Shown: positions 11,674 to 24,344 of the stretch, one piece after another
How the letters are laid out: each line of letters starts with the position of its first letter
How positions within the stretch are numbered: position 1 is the first letter of the stretch
From: Macrotrachela quadricornifera
Taxonomy: Eukaryota; Rotifera; Eurotatoria; Philodinida; Philodinidae
Assembly (NCBI GenBank): GCA_022393335.1
Contig: JAJEKB010020688.1
Coordinates: 32,475-96,474 of the forward strand
DNA length: 64,000 nt
Reading direction: 5' to 3'
Notes under the pieces: model-generated
What the model saw: the letters and a program-made list of their open reading frames with translations, nothing else
Told to the model about the DNA's origin: nothing
Databases searched by the model: none
Translations under genes and position numbers: made by a program

Positions 11674-13055
11674 AGATTTTTTTTTTTCGTTGTGTTTTTG
11701 TTTTTTTTGAATATGTGATGATGTGAATAAGATAAGCGTTGAATCAATAGAAGAAGAAGAAGAAGAAGACGAGATTGAAATATACATACTTATCGTTTAC
11801 AAATGTATGAGATAGTAAAGATCGTGTACTTCCTTTGTTATATATATCAATAGAATAGGTTAATTAATGGGTGGGTCATTGTTATCAATAACGGATGTAT
11901 GTTTCGAGATTTAGTTTCGAAAAAGAAAATTATTTTTGGGTGGTTTTTTCGTGTTCATTCATCTTAATATAATCTTCCTGTCGACTTATCCTTTTTCTAT
12001 TGGCATCGCGTGTTAGTTTCATGGATCATCTCCTGCTGTGCTATACGATCGTGCACACACGTATATATATATATAGACTGTCAACGGCGCTACTGCTGTT
12101 GTTTTTTTTTCTCCTAGACTATTGTATTTGTAGAAAGTTGAGAGTAGTCCTATTAGATTGAAGGCACGTGTGGATATTTTTTTTTTGTTTCTATACTAAT
12201 TGAACTAATTGTAAAAAAAGTGAACATGCAAACTCTAGTCAGGTAAAAAAAAGAAGAAGAAGAACTGGAATTTAGAAATGAAAATATACTATTGAGAATT
12301 GTTTGATGATAAGTTAATTGATTCTTATTCTTATTCTCAAGAGAAAAAAAAAATTTTTTAGGTGTGATGTCATCACCTTGATCTTATTCTTCATTTGAAG
12401 GTGTCAATGTCGGAACTTTATATATATATGTAGTAAAAGAGAGTGAGAGATGTTCATCGAAAAAAAAAAGTTATTAATGATTAGTAATACAAGAATAGTC
12501 GATATATATATATTTAAAACTATTGTGTCCTGAATATGTGAACAATAATTAAATATGATCTAAATATGTATAGTTAAAAATGAGGAGGAGTATATTGACT
12601 ATCAATAAAGTGATAAACGAGTCTAGTCTAATATATTTTTAGTAAAGATTCTGACGCCATAAATAAACATTGACATTGGAGCAACTATGTGAAAAAAAAC
12701 AAATGAGAAAAGAAACCTTTTCTGTTATTCTTGATCTTGCTGGGCGGGTAACAGACAAATTGACATTCCACCTGCACTAAATAAAAGGTCAATATTTCTA
12801 TAGAAAAGAAAATATACGCTGCTAATTTACCAACAATAATAACATGAACTAAAATATAACTTTATATTTATCTAGAGATAATAAATATATATATTTTTTT
12901 CTGTATCGAAATACTATGTACATGAATGACTAGAAGAAGTTTTTTTTTTTGTTTGTTCTTTTTTTTTTGTTTGATTTCTATACAACATACAAACTAAACA
13001 TTGATATGAAAAAGAAAAAAAAACGAACAAGAAAAAAAAAAAAGAAGCAATACTA
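11529..13055. other. Shared 3' region of two convergent LIM-homeobox genes
   Basis: The 1.5 kb between the two stop codons holds both 3' UTRs. It contains an (AT)14 tract at 11643-11670, an (AAG)n tract at 11750-11768 and several AATAAA-type signals on both strands. No gene was seen. The two genes point at each other, so their transcripts may overlap here. Confidence 0.6.
11643..11670. repeat. (AT)14 microsatellite
   Basis: Twenty-eight bases of perfect AT dinucleotide, 115 bp downstream of the copy A stop codon. Confidence 0.95.
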
Positions 13056-14591
13056 CTACATAGAACCACATGTTTCCGATTCGCTAAAATTCACCGATGA
13101 TGTTTTTGAACGAATTGATTCAGTTGGTGAAGATAAATTTGATGAATTTGTTGTATCTTCTCGTGTTGGTTGTATATCAATTATATTTGGTATTGTTAAT
13201 GATGTTTGTTGTTGTTGCTGTTGTTGTTGTTGTTGAGATGTTGTTGATAGTGTATCACTTCTTGATACACTTCGACGATATTTTGCACGTGCATTTTGAA
13301 ACCATACTTGTAAAACACGTTTTGGTAAATTTGTTTTTTCAGCGAGATTTTTTAAATCTTTTGCATCTTAAGAAAAGAAAATTTAATAAAATTAAATTTA
13401 AAAAAAAGAAAAATTAAAACCTGGATTATGATTTAAATTAAAATATGATCTCATACAACGTAATTGATGATGTTTAAAACTTGTTCGAACACGTTTTTGT
13501 CTCGCATGATGATGATGATGATGATGATGATTTGAATTATTATTATTTAATGTATGAGAATTTGTATTATTATTATTATTTCCATCAATATCATTAACAT
13601 CAACATAATATGATGAATCTAATGATGGTGCAAATAATGATCCATCATTTGTTACTAAAAAAATAAAAAATAAAAAATGAAAATTCGTTATTGTTTATTT
13701 TAATTGATCAATTGAAGAAAATTTCCTATTGTACATTATGAATTTTCAAGTATGATAATCGATTGAACAATAATCCTTATTTAAGCTATATAAGTATTAT
13801 TTTCAATTTGAATGAATATATGTCAATCATATATTTTTTTTTTATTCATACCCATATTAGATGAAGATGGTGAAAGTGTTAAGAAATGTTCGGATGAAGA
13901 AAGTATATCATCATGTTGAAGATTTTGTTGACGTTCTTTTCTTTTTCGTGTACGTTTTGTTGAATTTGTATTTTGTATTGATGATGATGTTGTTGAAAGT
14001 ATTGTTGGAATTGGTGATGGATAATATCCTGAATCATCAATAAAACCATTTGATGATATTGAATTTGAAATATTTTCAATACCAATATCAAACATTCGTC
14101 CGGTTAAATTTGTATCATATGATTGTTGGTGTTGTTGTTGTTGTTTTTCAAAAAAATGATGACGACAATAAATTAAATCATCTTTTAAACCAAATTCATC
14201 ACCTGGATGAAGAAGAATATTACAACTAACACATGTAAAACAATCTAAATGGTAAATAAATTGTTTAGCACGCAATATAACTTCATCTTGTCGAATAATA
14301 GCATGGCATCGAGTACAAATACGTGAACAATATCTTCTAAAAATAAAAAAAATACTTTTTTTAATACATTTTAAAAAACTATATATATATATACTTCATA
14401 TAATCATCTTTACAAAAAATTTGTCCATATCGTGCAAAACATGTTCGTTCTTGTTCAAGTGACATACCACAATCAAAACATTTTAAACAAGATAAATGCC
14501 AACTACGATCAACAGCCATTAAATAATATCGATCATCAATTAATGTATGACATCCATAACATACTGTCAACATATTATCCAATGTTGGCAT
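13056..14591 (-). CDS. Lhx2/9: LIM-homeobox transcription factor, Lhx2/9 (apterous) class, copy B
   Basis: Four minus-strand exons (14591-14395, 14336-13852, 13654-13421, 13366-13056) give about 408 residues. LIM1 starts at C11 (CYGC...HLSCLKCFDC...CKDD), LIM2 at C73 (CTRC...HLDCFTCVSC...CRHH); all ligands are present. The homeodomain (about 278-337) reads RTSFKHHQLRCMRSYF, NHNPDAKDLK, KRVLQVWFQNARAKYRR and is closer to canonical Lhx2/9 than copy A. A run of eight His sits just before it, and a Gln-rich tract encoded by a CAA/CAG microsatellite (about 13212-13235) lies after it. The LIM1-LIM2 and pre-homeodomain introns match copy A in place and phase, but the homeodomain intron differs (after NHNP, phase 1). 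The stop is TAG at 13058-13056. The start is the only ATG before LIM1. Confidence 0.93.
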
Positions 14592-17500
14592 TGTAAATTT
14601 TTTTTTTATATAGAAAATCTACAAAAAAAAAAAAACAAAAGAATTTCTTTTTTTTTTTTCTTCTTATCTCTTAGACACGGATGTAACATGAGAGATTTCT
14701 ACTTGTCTAAGCAATTAGTTTTAAGAATAAAGATAAAATTTTCTTTTGACTCATATAGATCGGATGTGTCTGATCGTTTTTCAATGAAAAAAGAAAAAAC
14801 GAGATGTATATCCGGAAAGATTTCTATATACTTTTTAAGATAAGAGAAAATTTTCTGATCATTTACTCACACGAATGTCTTGTCAAATGTCAAATAAGAA
14901 AAAACTAAATTGATAATGATCATATGCCATCGGTTTCTATTTGAAGTTAAATATTGAACTTTTTTTTTCTTATGTTAAACATACAATCATTACACAGACA
15001 TAAAAATAAAGTCAGTTTTTTTCTCAAAAAAAAAAAAAAGAAATCAGTAGGAATATTCTCTTATATAAACAAACAGCATGATCGTGTGACCTAACATCAA
15101 ATAAACAACATCAGTTCGAAGTTATGGATCATATTTTTATTCGTTCTCGTTATTATCCTGTGGAGATCTTTCAATAGAATATTTACACATGTGAAAATAT
15201 ATTGTCTTTCACGTTTTTCTCTTTTTTTTACCTTTCCTTTGTTATATTATGATGTCAATCTAATTTGATGATGATTAGGATCAATGAATTTAGTCTATGA
15301 TGCCGACGACGAGTCAAGTATAGACATACATCTGGTTATGCTTGTTCACACTCAACAAGACCAATAACAACATACGTTAAAGAAACATAGAGCAAAAGAG
15401 AGAAAGAGAGAGAGTGAAAAAAAAAATAGCAAGAAAGAAATTTTGGCATTAGCGCTTTTTTATTAACCAATGAAAAAACATCTCTCTCTCTGTTGTTTCT
15501 TTTCCTTTTTTTTTTTTGCTCTTTATATGAGAAAAAAGAAGAAGAACAGTTGTGCTTCTTACTCACACACCTGTTATAACATGTCATTCGCTTCACCACT
15601 AGCAAAGTTCACATAGCATAGCGATTGTAGTGTAAAATGTTTTGACAGATACGGTAGTGGTGTGCTATATCGATGTTGATATGTGATGGTGATCAATTGT
15701 CTTTTTTCTTTTCTCTTTTCTATCTATATAGAGAAATATGTGAGAACGAATAAGTAATGACGAAGCGAGAACTCGTTCATATCACATATATATTGATTTA
15801 TGAGAAGTGAAGTAATGTTCCCTATTAAACATATTTATAACAATACAGATAAATAGAAATTGAATTAGGTCATTCACTACATATTAACATTCTTTTACTA
15901 TTTATATTATCATTTAAACAAAACAAAAAAATATAATCAATAAAACATTTATATATTATCGTGAGATTTTATTTTCATAAATCATAAAAATTTAATTCTT
16001 AGTAATTTTATTTTATGTGAGTAGATGGCGCTTTGTAAGAATAAGAATGATCTTCGTTGAATTAACTAAACATAACTTGTATTTAATATTCAGTTTGTGT
16101 GAAAAAGCTTTTTTTTTATTGATCTTTATTGTTTGAAAAAATGAATTATTTATAACTATTGTAAATATATACTAATATATTATTTAAAATCTAAAGAAAA
16201 AGAAATATAAATATTCTTTTAAGTTTTTCAAGCGATTTAATATCAAGGTTTTTATAAAATTGTATAGTTCATATAAAAAAAAAAGAATAAAGTTTAATTG
16301 AAAATAAGAATTCAGTACTTCATTGCATTTTAATAGAACAATCGAAATAGTAATAACTTTAAAAAAAAAAGGAAAAATAATTTCTATTTTTGACCAAAAA
16401 TGACCTTTTTATGTTACTTGTATCAATGAACATTTCTATTGTATATTAAATATATTAATTTTTCATAATACGACATAAGACTGTGTTATTAATATAATAA
16501 TAGACATGAATTTAAAAGTATATCATTTAAGTACTTAGTAAATGTACTAGATCTTAATTTGTATCAACTTTCATTTCTAATTATTCATGTTTGATATTAA
16601 TTCAATTGAATAATAATCATTGTGTAAGATTTCAAAAGATTTGATTAAACCAAATACTTTTCAGGTAGCAAAAACGAATCTAATATGAAAATATGCTTGA
16701 GGATATATAAAAATCAATGAATTTTGAAGAGTAATATAATATTATAAAAATCTTGTTTTTATATTATCTAAAAAGAAAAAATCAAGAATTAATTTGATAT
16801 TTTTAAACTAGAAAATCAACTCTAATATATTTTTAAGTGGACAAATATATCTTTTGAAATCCAAGATAATCACGGAGACATTAACTAGGAAATTAAAAAT
16901 GTACTCTCAATAGTGCCATATATACGTCAAACTATGAATTATTTAATGAGGTTAAAAACTTTACATAGAGCGAAAAACTAACCATTCAAATATTAGTCTG
17001 GAAATAGGTACTTTTACACACGATACTTCAATTTTTTACAATATGCGTATATGATAGATTTTGTATGACGTTTATTGCCAATTAAATAAACAGGAAGTAT
17101 TGAATTATCACTGATAATTTCTGAGACATTTTTTCTTCTTTCTTTTCACAGTAATTTTCTGAAAAATTACAGTAGTAAAATGAGTATTGACTGCACATTT
17201 CAATTTAAGTTAGTTTTTCAAATAAGAAAGTTTTTATTTATCGGTTACTTTTCCCAAGTAGTTGAAATTAATATTTCTATGAAAGCACTAATTACACATA
17301 TCGACGCTCATTGAAACATCATCATTCTATGAAAGGTGATTACGCTGATATCAGTATTCAGCATATCACTGATGCACCTATATGATTTTCTATAGAGTAA
17401 AATTCATATACTAGCTACTGTGATATCTACCAGATATAATACTTGGATTAGCAACAGGTTTTAATTGCATAAGGATCTAATAATGTAAAACTTTCTCAGA

Positions 17501-18325
17501 TGTTTTTCTAACAATTGAATTTATTCAATGCTAAATTTTGTTCCCGAATGAATAGGTGTCATTTCGATCTCTCCATAAATTATATATCGTATTTTGTCTT
17601 TTATTTTCTATCTCATGATATTTTATCTTTTGCTTTCATTCATACTTTTCGCTTGTGTTGTTACAATACATAAAATTTACAAAAATAACTCATTATAGTT
17701 CAGAGTTAAAAATACCATAAAATTCTGTTTTCAAATCATGTATCTGCCAGTTCTTTTTTATGAACCTCATCAATAACAAACATTGTTGTTTGCTGCATAG
17801 ATAATGTACTTATTTTATGAAATATCTTTATATTTGAGAAGCGTTTTAATAATGAAAAATTTGTGAAAGAAAAAAAATTTAAACAGCACAAGGAACATGT
17901 TTTTGTTAGTCCTTATAGTGGTATATTTTGTAGAGTTGATAACTTTTATTTTTACGCTCTAATGATAAAAATATTTTTTTCAGTTCTGTACAAAAATATG
18001 TTTCACTAAGTATTAAAAAAACCAAATATAAAACTCCTGTGTTTATATTTGAAAAGAGCAATTCTAACCCTTTGATTATCGACGACGCATATACGAGTCA
18101 TGGGTGTAGTAATTACATGAAACTAACATATTGACTCATAATATTTGTTTTCATAGATACATTTGCATAAAAACAAGTGGTCTATTAAAGAAATTTTTTG
18201 TGTTACCTTTTTTTTTGTACTAAAATGACAATATCAAGATGTCAATTTCGATAAAAGTTATAATGAGTTTTCGGAAAAAATTGTCTTTTTTCCTATGTTA
18301 GTAACCAAAGGACTTAATCTTAATT
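14592..18325. other. Upstream region of LIM-homeobox copy B
   Basis: About 3.7 kb up to the assembly gap with no supported gene. The first kilobase has long A and T runs and a GA-rich tract near 15390-15415, and is the likely promoter region of copy B on the minus strand. The rest is AT-rich with stops in all frames. I saw no structured element. Confidence 0.5.
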
Positions 18326-18725
18326 NNNNNNNNNNNNNNNNNNNNNNNNNNNNNNNNNNNNNNNNNNNNNNNNNNNNNNNNNNNNNNNNNNNNNNNNNNN
18401 NNNNNNNNNNNNNNNNNNNNNNNNNNNNNNNNNNNNNNNNNNNNNNNNNNNNNNNNNNNNNNNNNNNNNNNNNNNNNNNNNNNNNNNNNNNNNNNNNNNN
18501 NNNNNNNNNNNNNNNNNNNNNNNNNNNNNNNNNNNNNNNNNNNNNNNNNNNNNNNNNNNNNNNNNNNNNNNNNNNNNNNNNNNNNNNNNNNNNNNNNNNN
18601 NNNNNNNNNNNNNNNNNNNNNNNNNNNNNNNNNNNNNNNNNNNNNNNNNNNNNNNNNNNNNNNNNNNNNNNNNNNNNNNNNNNNNNNNNNNNNNNNNNNN
18701 NNNNNNNNNNNNNNNNNNNNNNNNN
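18326..18725. other. Assembly gap of 400 Ns
   Basis: Exactly 400 undetermined bases, a round number that suggests a scaffold spacer rather than a measured gap. Open frames reported across it are meaningless. Confidence 0.99.
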
Positions 18726-20925
18726 CATCCAAAATAGAAATCCTTTGGAGGTTTTGCTTGTCTAGTAGCTGCCTATCTATACCTAAAATATCAGCTCGAA
18801 ACATTAGAACGACCATAGTAATCGAGTCTGCCTATAGGTGTTCCGACAAATCACCTTGGATCTCTGTTATATCAAATACAACCTTGGAGTTTTTTTCGAC
18901 CAAACTTATTTTCTACTGCATACCGGTCTAACCAGCAGAAAAAAGTTGATAAAAAAATATTTTTTCAAAAAAGTGGTTGGGTCTCCATGGTTTTACCCAA
19001 CATTTTACAAAAAAAATCTCGATTATATGAGAAAATGATGCCTTTTTGTACAAAGATTTTCTCAGAAGAAAAATGTCTGTTTGAGCTGAAACTTCTCGGA
19101 TATAATAAGAGTCATGGATCTGTCGTTACAGAAAATCGCAACCGAAAATTCCTTGTTACGGTTTTTTCGTACTAGCCTACTGTATGCTGAACACTCAGTA
19201 AAATGGTCGTAATTCTAGAAGAAAGGTTTAATGCAATGAATTCCTTTGTGATTTTTATCTACACTATGAGGCTTACTTCTGAACAGAAAATATGAACGAA
19301 AATGGAATGTCTCAATTGGTAAGATTTCCTCGTGAGCTGTTTTACATAATGAGATGTAATAAAAAAGTATAAGAATTTTTGTATTTTTGGAATATATATT
19401 CTTGGAAATGTTGTCTTCTCATTTATTCATATGACTTTCACAAAAAACGAAGATAGAATTAGGATTGAGCCAAACAAATGTTTTATTATTTCAAAATTAT
19501 ATTATCATGATTTATTATTTAAGATGACATTTTACAAATAAAATCATGTTATTATTTGTTTTTTAGATAGATCTATTATTCAATAATGAATATATGAACA
19601 AACTGAAAAAATTATTTTCTTTTTTTTTATAGATTTTATTCATTTTAATTATGATATGTTCCAATGAAGTTGTTGTTTAGGTTTATTACTTTCAAATTGA
19701 ATATAATGATAATTAGATATAAAGAAAATGTTTTACAAGTTGATTTTTCGTTAATCATTCTTTAGGTGGAGAAGAATAAAATGAATTCTCAATTATGTTT
19801 GATATTCTAATAAAAATTTAGCATAAACATTGGATTCTCGTAGAAAGTTATTGAATTATTTCGGATAGACGAAAGAATTCGAAGAGATTCAAATCTGCAA
19901 TTCTTTATTCTTGGTCAATGTTTTATATATTTTCATAGGAAATAAATGTAAAGAAATGAAATGTTTTGTTAAAAATTATATATAATTATAATGAGATTAA
20001 TTTTGAAATAGTATATTATTCTTCACTTTTGACAAATGGTTGTCCAAACTAGATCAGATCATTGGATCAATTCAAGTGTTTCTCTCAAGATTCAAATACA
20101 AATATTATAGAGAAAACTTAATATCAGTATGCATTAAAATGCAAATTCATATAGAAAAAAATTATTTTGTTAATTACAAAGTTAAATTAATTTATTTTTA
20201 TTCGAATGTTACATACATGTAATGATGACAAGAATTTAGATATTGCCAAATAAACAAATAACAAAGTATAACAGAAATATTCATACCATATGTATTCGTT
20301 ATGAACTAAAGTTGTCCAAAATTTCCTTTGATAAAAGATTTTATCTGATATTTCTTTTTTTCATATGTAATTTTATTATTCCTATTAAATGAGATTGATA
20401 ATTGAGGCTAATAATGAAAGAAAGTTAAAAAGAACCACGATAATAAAAGAAAATAAGAATAAAAGGTAGAAAATAAATAAGATAATGAAAACTTTCAGCG
20501 ATCACAAAATAAATAATATGCGGATGCATGTGCAAAATAAATACACCATCTCATTCAATTAAAGTATTTTACACATCATTCAGGGTGAGCATGAGAGTGT
20601 GCTCATTCTGCACATGTACCAAAAGTATAACAACAACAAAGATTTATCTATGTGAAGCTAGCACGACAACCAATCAGATAACTTTAAAAATCAACTAATA
20701 GAATTTCGCCCATAAAATACCAAAAAAAAGTCCTTTATTACAAGCACACGCAGCACTCTGATATAATTCCTCCAGCTACCTCTCATATCTCTGAAGACCC
20801 ACAGGCCACAAAAGGCACTATTTCAAGATTATAGTCAAACGAAACATATATTCTCATCGCGCTGCCTATCCTATACTCAAAGTAGAACCGGACAGACCGA
20901 TAAAAGTTTGATAAATTTTCCTTCC
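18726..20925. other. Non-coding DNA after the gap
   Basis: No gene was recognised. Bases 18726-19190 are less AT-rich than the surroundings and have the look of a dispersed repeat, but no terminal repeats could be paired because of the gap. Near 20755-20945 there is an open stretch (KTHRPQKALFQDYSQTKHIF) without family resemblance. Confidence 0.4.
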
Positions 20926-21225
20926 AAACGTTTTCACATGAATTAAAGTAGTACCATTCGATATAGAGTTTAATTCTCTATCGAAGCCACCATCTTTGTT
21001 TTGCAGGAAAACGAAAGACAAACAAATTCTCTCTTGTTGAATCATTTACCACTGTACGGATTATCATGTATAGGAACACGAAAATAGAGAAAAATGTCTC
21101 TCGAAATATTTTCCCATGAATTAAAGTAGTATCGTTTGATAGAGGATTTAATTCTATCAAATCCACCATCTTTGATAGACGGAAAAACGAAGGAAAGTGA
21201 AAGATTCTCTGTTAATGAATCATTG
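20926..21225. repeat. Direct repeat of about 120 bp, two diverged copies
   Basis: Copies at about 20926-21050 and 21102-21225 share catgaattaaagtagta, a small palindrome, ccaccatcttt and a tail with tgaatcatt, 176 bp apart. Each copy contains its own hairpin: gatatagagtttaattctctatc in the first is diverged in the second (gatagaggatttaattctatc), so both could form a stem at the same point. Minus-strand open frames here (20978-21263) follow from the repeat and are not taken as genes. Confidence 0.7.
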
Positions 21226-21359
21226 AGGGCGGGTGTGAGAGTGTGAGAGACTTCTACTTCCAAACTATACTGATTTCAACATCTCTAACTTTCGACATTC
21301 TTGTCATTAGAGTTATCGACATGTTTTATTTTCGACATTTTTACTTTCGATCGCAGATG

Positions 21360-21730
21360 TGCATCGGACTGAAACCTGCCGCGGTCTTAGAAAGAAAAGC
21401 CGCCCGCGCCGCGATCGTGTACCTAAAAAATTTGCCACGATGCGTTGTAAAAAAACTTACTGCTGTCGCGGCGGTTTTTAAAAAAATATTTCGAATTTGA
21501 CTACTGCAACTGTATTAGACTAGAGATAATGCTAGTAATCTATCAAATTTATTTAATCTCACGTTGTTCTATTTGTAAACAATAAAATTCTATTAAATTT
21601 ATGCAGTTTTTTAATGTACTCGAGAAAGAATGTTGCCGCTGCCGCCATGGTTTTTTAAGAGACTTGCTGCTGTCGCTATGATTTTTTAAAAAATCTGTCG
21701 TCGCCATCGCGGTAGCGTTGCTATGGACAT
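21360..21730. repeat. Clusters of short GC-rich repeats in AT-rich DNA
   Basis: A loose motif like gctgtcgcggcggttttt followed by an A run recurs about five to seven times (near 21376, 21400, 21460, 21635, 21664, 21695), giving local GC content far above the flanks. The copies are degenerate and partly inverted. They look like the remains of a short tandem repeat or a fragment of a GC-rich element. The ORF at 21243-21500 crosses it and is not supported. Confidence 0.5.
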
Positions 21731-22004
21731 CTCTGCTTTCGGTATTATTCAGGTGATTCCTACCTTGACCGTTTGGTGATAGTTCTAGAAAAAAGACACA
21801 AGTGCTTGCAGAAGTTACAATTTTGTTTCTCTACGAGGAAAATATCTAATACCATTTTATTCTCACTTGATTTTAGGAAAAAAATCTCCTAATCAAATTC
21901 TGATGTAATCATTATATGTACTATCAAGAGAAGATAGATTCCAGTTCTCTTCCCAAAAGGAGAATGTATGTTCAGAAAAGAGTGAGAAAACTTTTCAATG
22001 CACG

Positions 22005-22810
22005 TAGGTGAAGTTAGCCTCATATCCGAGTAAATCCAGCCAACATTCGTCCAGAAAGTTGCTCCAACTGTTCCAGAGAGTTTCAGAATAGGATTCGATG
22101 AGATCTATCGATTGGTAACCTTGGATATTCGATAGCTCAAACCATTCGTGAAAAAAGGCTGAAATACAGGTATTTTTCTATGCGAATCCTATCCCATAGA
22201 TAGTAAATCCAGCCGATATTCGTTCTGGTAAGTGCAAGAACTGTTCCAGAGAGTTCCAGAGTAGAATTTGACGAGCTCTATCGTTTGGTAAGATTCATAT
22301 AGTAAAAAGTGAGTATTTTGGAATTTTTCAAAAATGGTTTGAGGTATCGAATATTCAACGTTACCAATCGATAGAGCTGGTCGAATTGTACTCTGGAACT
22401 TTCTGAAACAGTTGTCAAATGTTCCTGAGCAAATATCGGCTGGATTTACTATGTATGGGATAGAATTCGCATAGAAAAATACCTCTATTTTAGCCTTTTT
22501 TATGAATGGTTTGAGCTATCGAATATCCAAGGTTACCAATCGATAGAGCTCGTCGAGTTGTTCATTGAAACTCTCTGGAACAATTGGAACACTTTCCTAG
22601 ACGAATCTTGGCCGGATTTACTAATTATATGGTAAGATTCATATGGTGAAAAATGAGTATTTTGGAATTTTTTCAAGAATGGTATGAGGTATAAAAAATT
22701 CAAGGTTACCAATCGATAGACCTCATCGAGTTCTACTCTGGAACTCTCTGGAGCAGCTTTCTGGGCGAATGTTGACTGAATTTACCTGAATATGAGGCTA
22801 ACTTCACCTA
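22005..22810. mobile_element. Composite inverted-repeat element with TA-flanked ends
   Basis: The ends are reverse complements: taggtgaagttagcctcata at the left (22005) and tatgaggctaacttcaccta at the right (ending 22810). Homology continues inward for about 120 bp (ccaatcgatagacctcatcg at the right, cgatgagatctatcgattgg at the left). Inside, the same blocks (tggtaagattcatat...gagtattttggaattttt; ctatgcgaatcctatccca; tatcgaatatccaaggttacc) recur in both orientations, giving a nested palindromic structure. The outermost TA on each side would fit a TA target-site duplication with TIR GGTGAAGTTAGCC. There is no coding capacity, so it would be non-autonomous. Confidence 0.7.
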
Positions 22811-23755
22811 TGCTAACCAATGAGCTAAAATTTTTGTTCCATTAATTACTAATATTTTTCAGAAAAATGTCTCATATTAAAAATTTGTCGTTACATCATG
22901 AATTTATTATAATACTATCAATGTCCATTGGTTAAAGTTTCATCATAACAGTTTAAATAGAAATTAATATAATTAAATTCCAAGTGATAGTCCGTATGTT
23001 CGTTTTCATCTTTTCAAAACTCTCATCTTCTTCTTTGTTTTCCTCTTTGCTCTTCTTTCGATGATTATTTGTTTTTGTCTGTCATCATCATAAAATAATT
23101 TTCGTTGAACGATTATACTATAGTCTATAAAATCAATATTTATTCATTTACAACTATTTTTAAAGAAAATAAATTAAATGAATATATTTTTATAACAATA
23201 ACCTTATATATATATATATATGTCTTAATCAACAAATTTCAATGCTCTTATTGATCTTATTTTAGTTGTCAAGGATGATGTTGATCGAAAAGATATGAAA
23301 ATATTTTTACTTAAACTGTTTTCGAATAGTATTTATTTAGAGAATGTATTTTCAATTGATACATGCATAGATATTTTTAATATTGACCAGAATAAAGTTT
23401 ATCCTCCTCTAGCAAGGATAAATTTAAGAAAATCTTCCTTTGTTTTAATTTTTTTCTGATTTGATGAATGAACTCGCTCATGACAATTAATAAAGATGAC
23501 CTTTTTACATTCATAATCTTCTTTTCTCAACTAACTTCTACGATCTTAATTTAAAAAGTGCATATATTCTTAATCTCACAAATGAATTCGCGTTTCTAAT
23601 ATTGTAAACTTGTTTATATCCTATGAATAAAATGTGAGAAAACGTTTTCCTGAATAATGTTGTATTTCTTCTTTTTTTTATTGTATGATAAATGCACACA
23701 AAAACCCAAAGACAAGTGAAAAACAATGTGCGCATGTTCTTTTGCTCAATCGTGA
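22811..23755. other. Non-coding spacer
   Basis: AT-rich, with a short (TA)n tract near 23205-23221. No gene, RNA or repeat was recognised. The minus-strand frame at 23538-23735 is unsupported. Confidence 0.5.
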
Positions 23756-24344
23756 TTATATTTGCGACGATTGATGATCATCCAATAAAACATCATGAAG
23801 GTTGCAATCCTTGAAGAACATATGAAAAAGTAGAGAATACTTAGAAAGAAGAATATCAGTACTTACGACTTCTAAATGAGCCATTATTTCTTCAATTGTT
23901 TTTGTTCTTTTATTAAATGGCGTTATTATTGTATCATTAACATTAGCTTTAAACCATTTATGTACTAATGTATTAGCAACCTATAACATAAGAAATCATT
24001 TATAAAGCAAAACAACCATGTTTTAATTACTTACTTCATTATTAACTGGTATTCGATTTTTTAAAAAATGAACAAAATCAATTATTGTAACAGTTAAATG
24101 TGGAGTAATGAATGAGTGTTGTGTTGAATTAACATCAGTAGCCAAATCTTTCATATAACTTATTAATACATCACGTTTTATGCGATGTTTAACATCTGGA
24201 ATCTCATCCAAAACCTAAATAAATTCAAAATAAAAAATTTAAGATTAAAAAAAAAATTTTAAAAATCACATCTATTTCTTGATTATTTTCTAAAATCTCA
24301 TTATTCATTTGTTCTTTTTCTTCTGAAAGAATTTCTCTACACAT
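23756..24344 (-). CDS. Small four-exon protein of unknown function
   Basis: Exons 24344-24270, 24214-24035, 23980-23867 and 23809-23756 all end in phase 0 and join across GT-AG introns of about 55 bp (donors gtgatt, gtaagt, gtaagt) to give 140 residues with a stop at 23758-23756. The protein is acidic at the N-terminus (EEKEQMNNEILENNQEID), then DEIPDVKHRIKRDVL and a helical core with VANTLVHKWF near residue 86. VANTLVxKWF resembles the end of the TFIIS N-terminal (LW) domain of transcription factors, but the rest does not obviously fit, so this is only a hint. There is no signal peptide or membrane span. The first donor (gtgatt) is the weakest point; an alternative first exon is possible. 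Confidence 0.6.

Noticed and set aside
12949..13417. Open + strand frames with poly-Cys/Val stretches
   Set aside because: Antisense of the copy B last exon; the Cys/Val run is the complement of the CAA/CAG repeat.
18258..18816. Long open frames of about 156-172 codons on both strands
   Set aside because: They consist almost entirely of the 400-N assembly gap.
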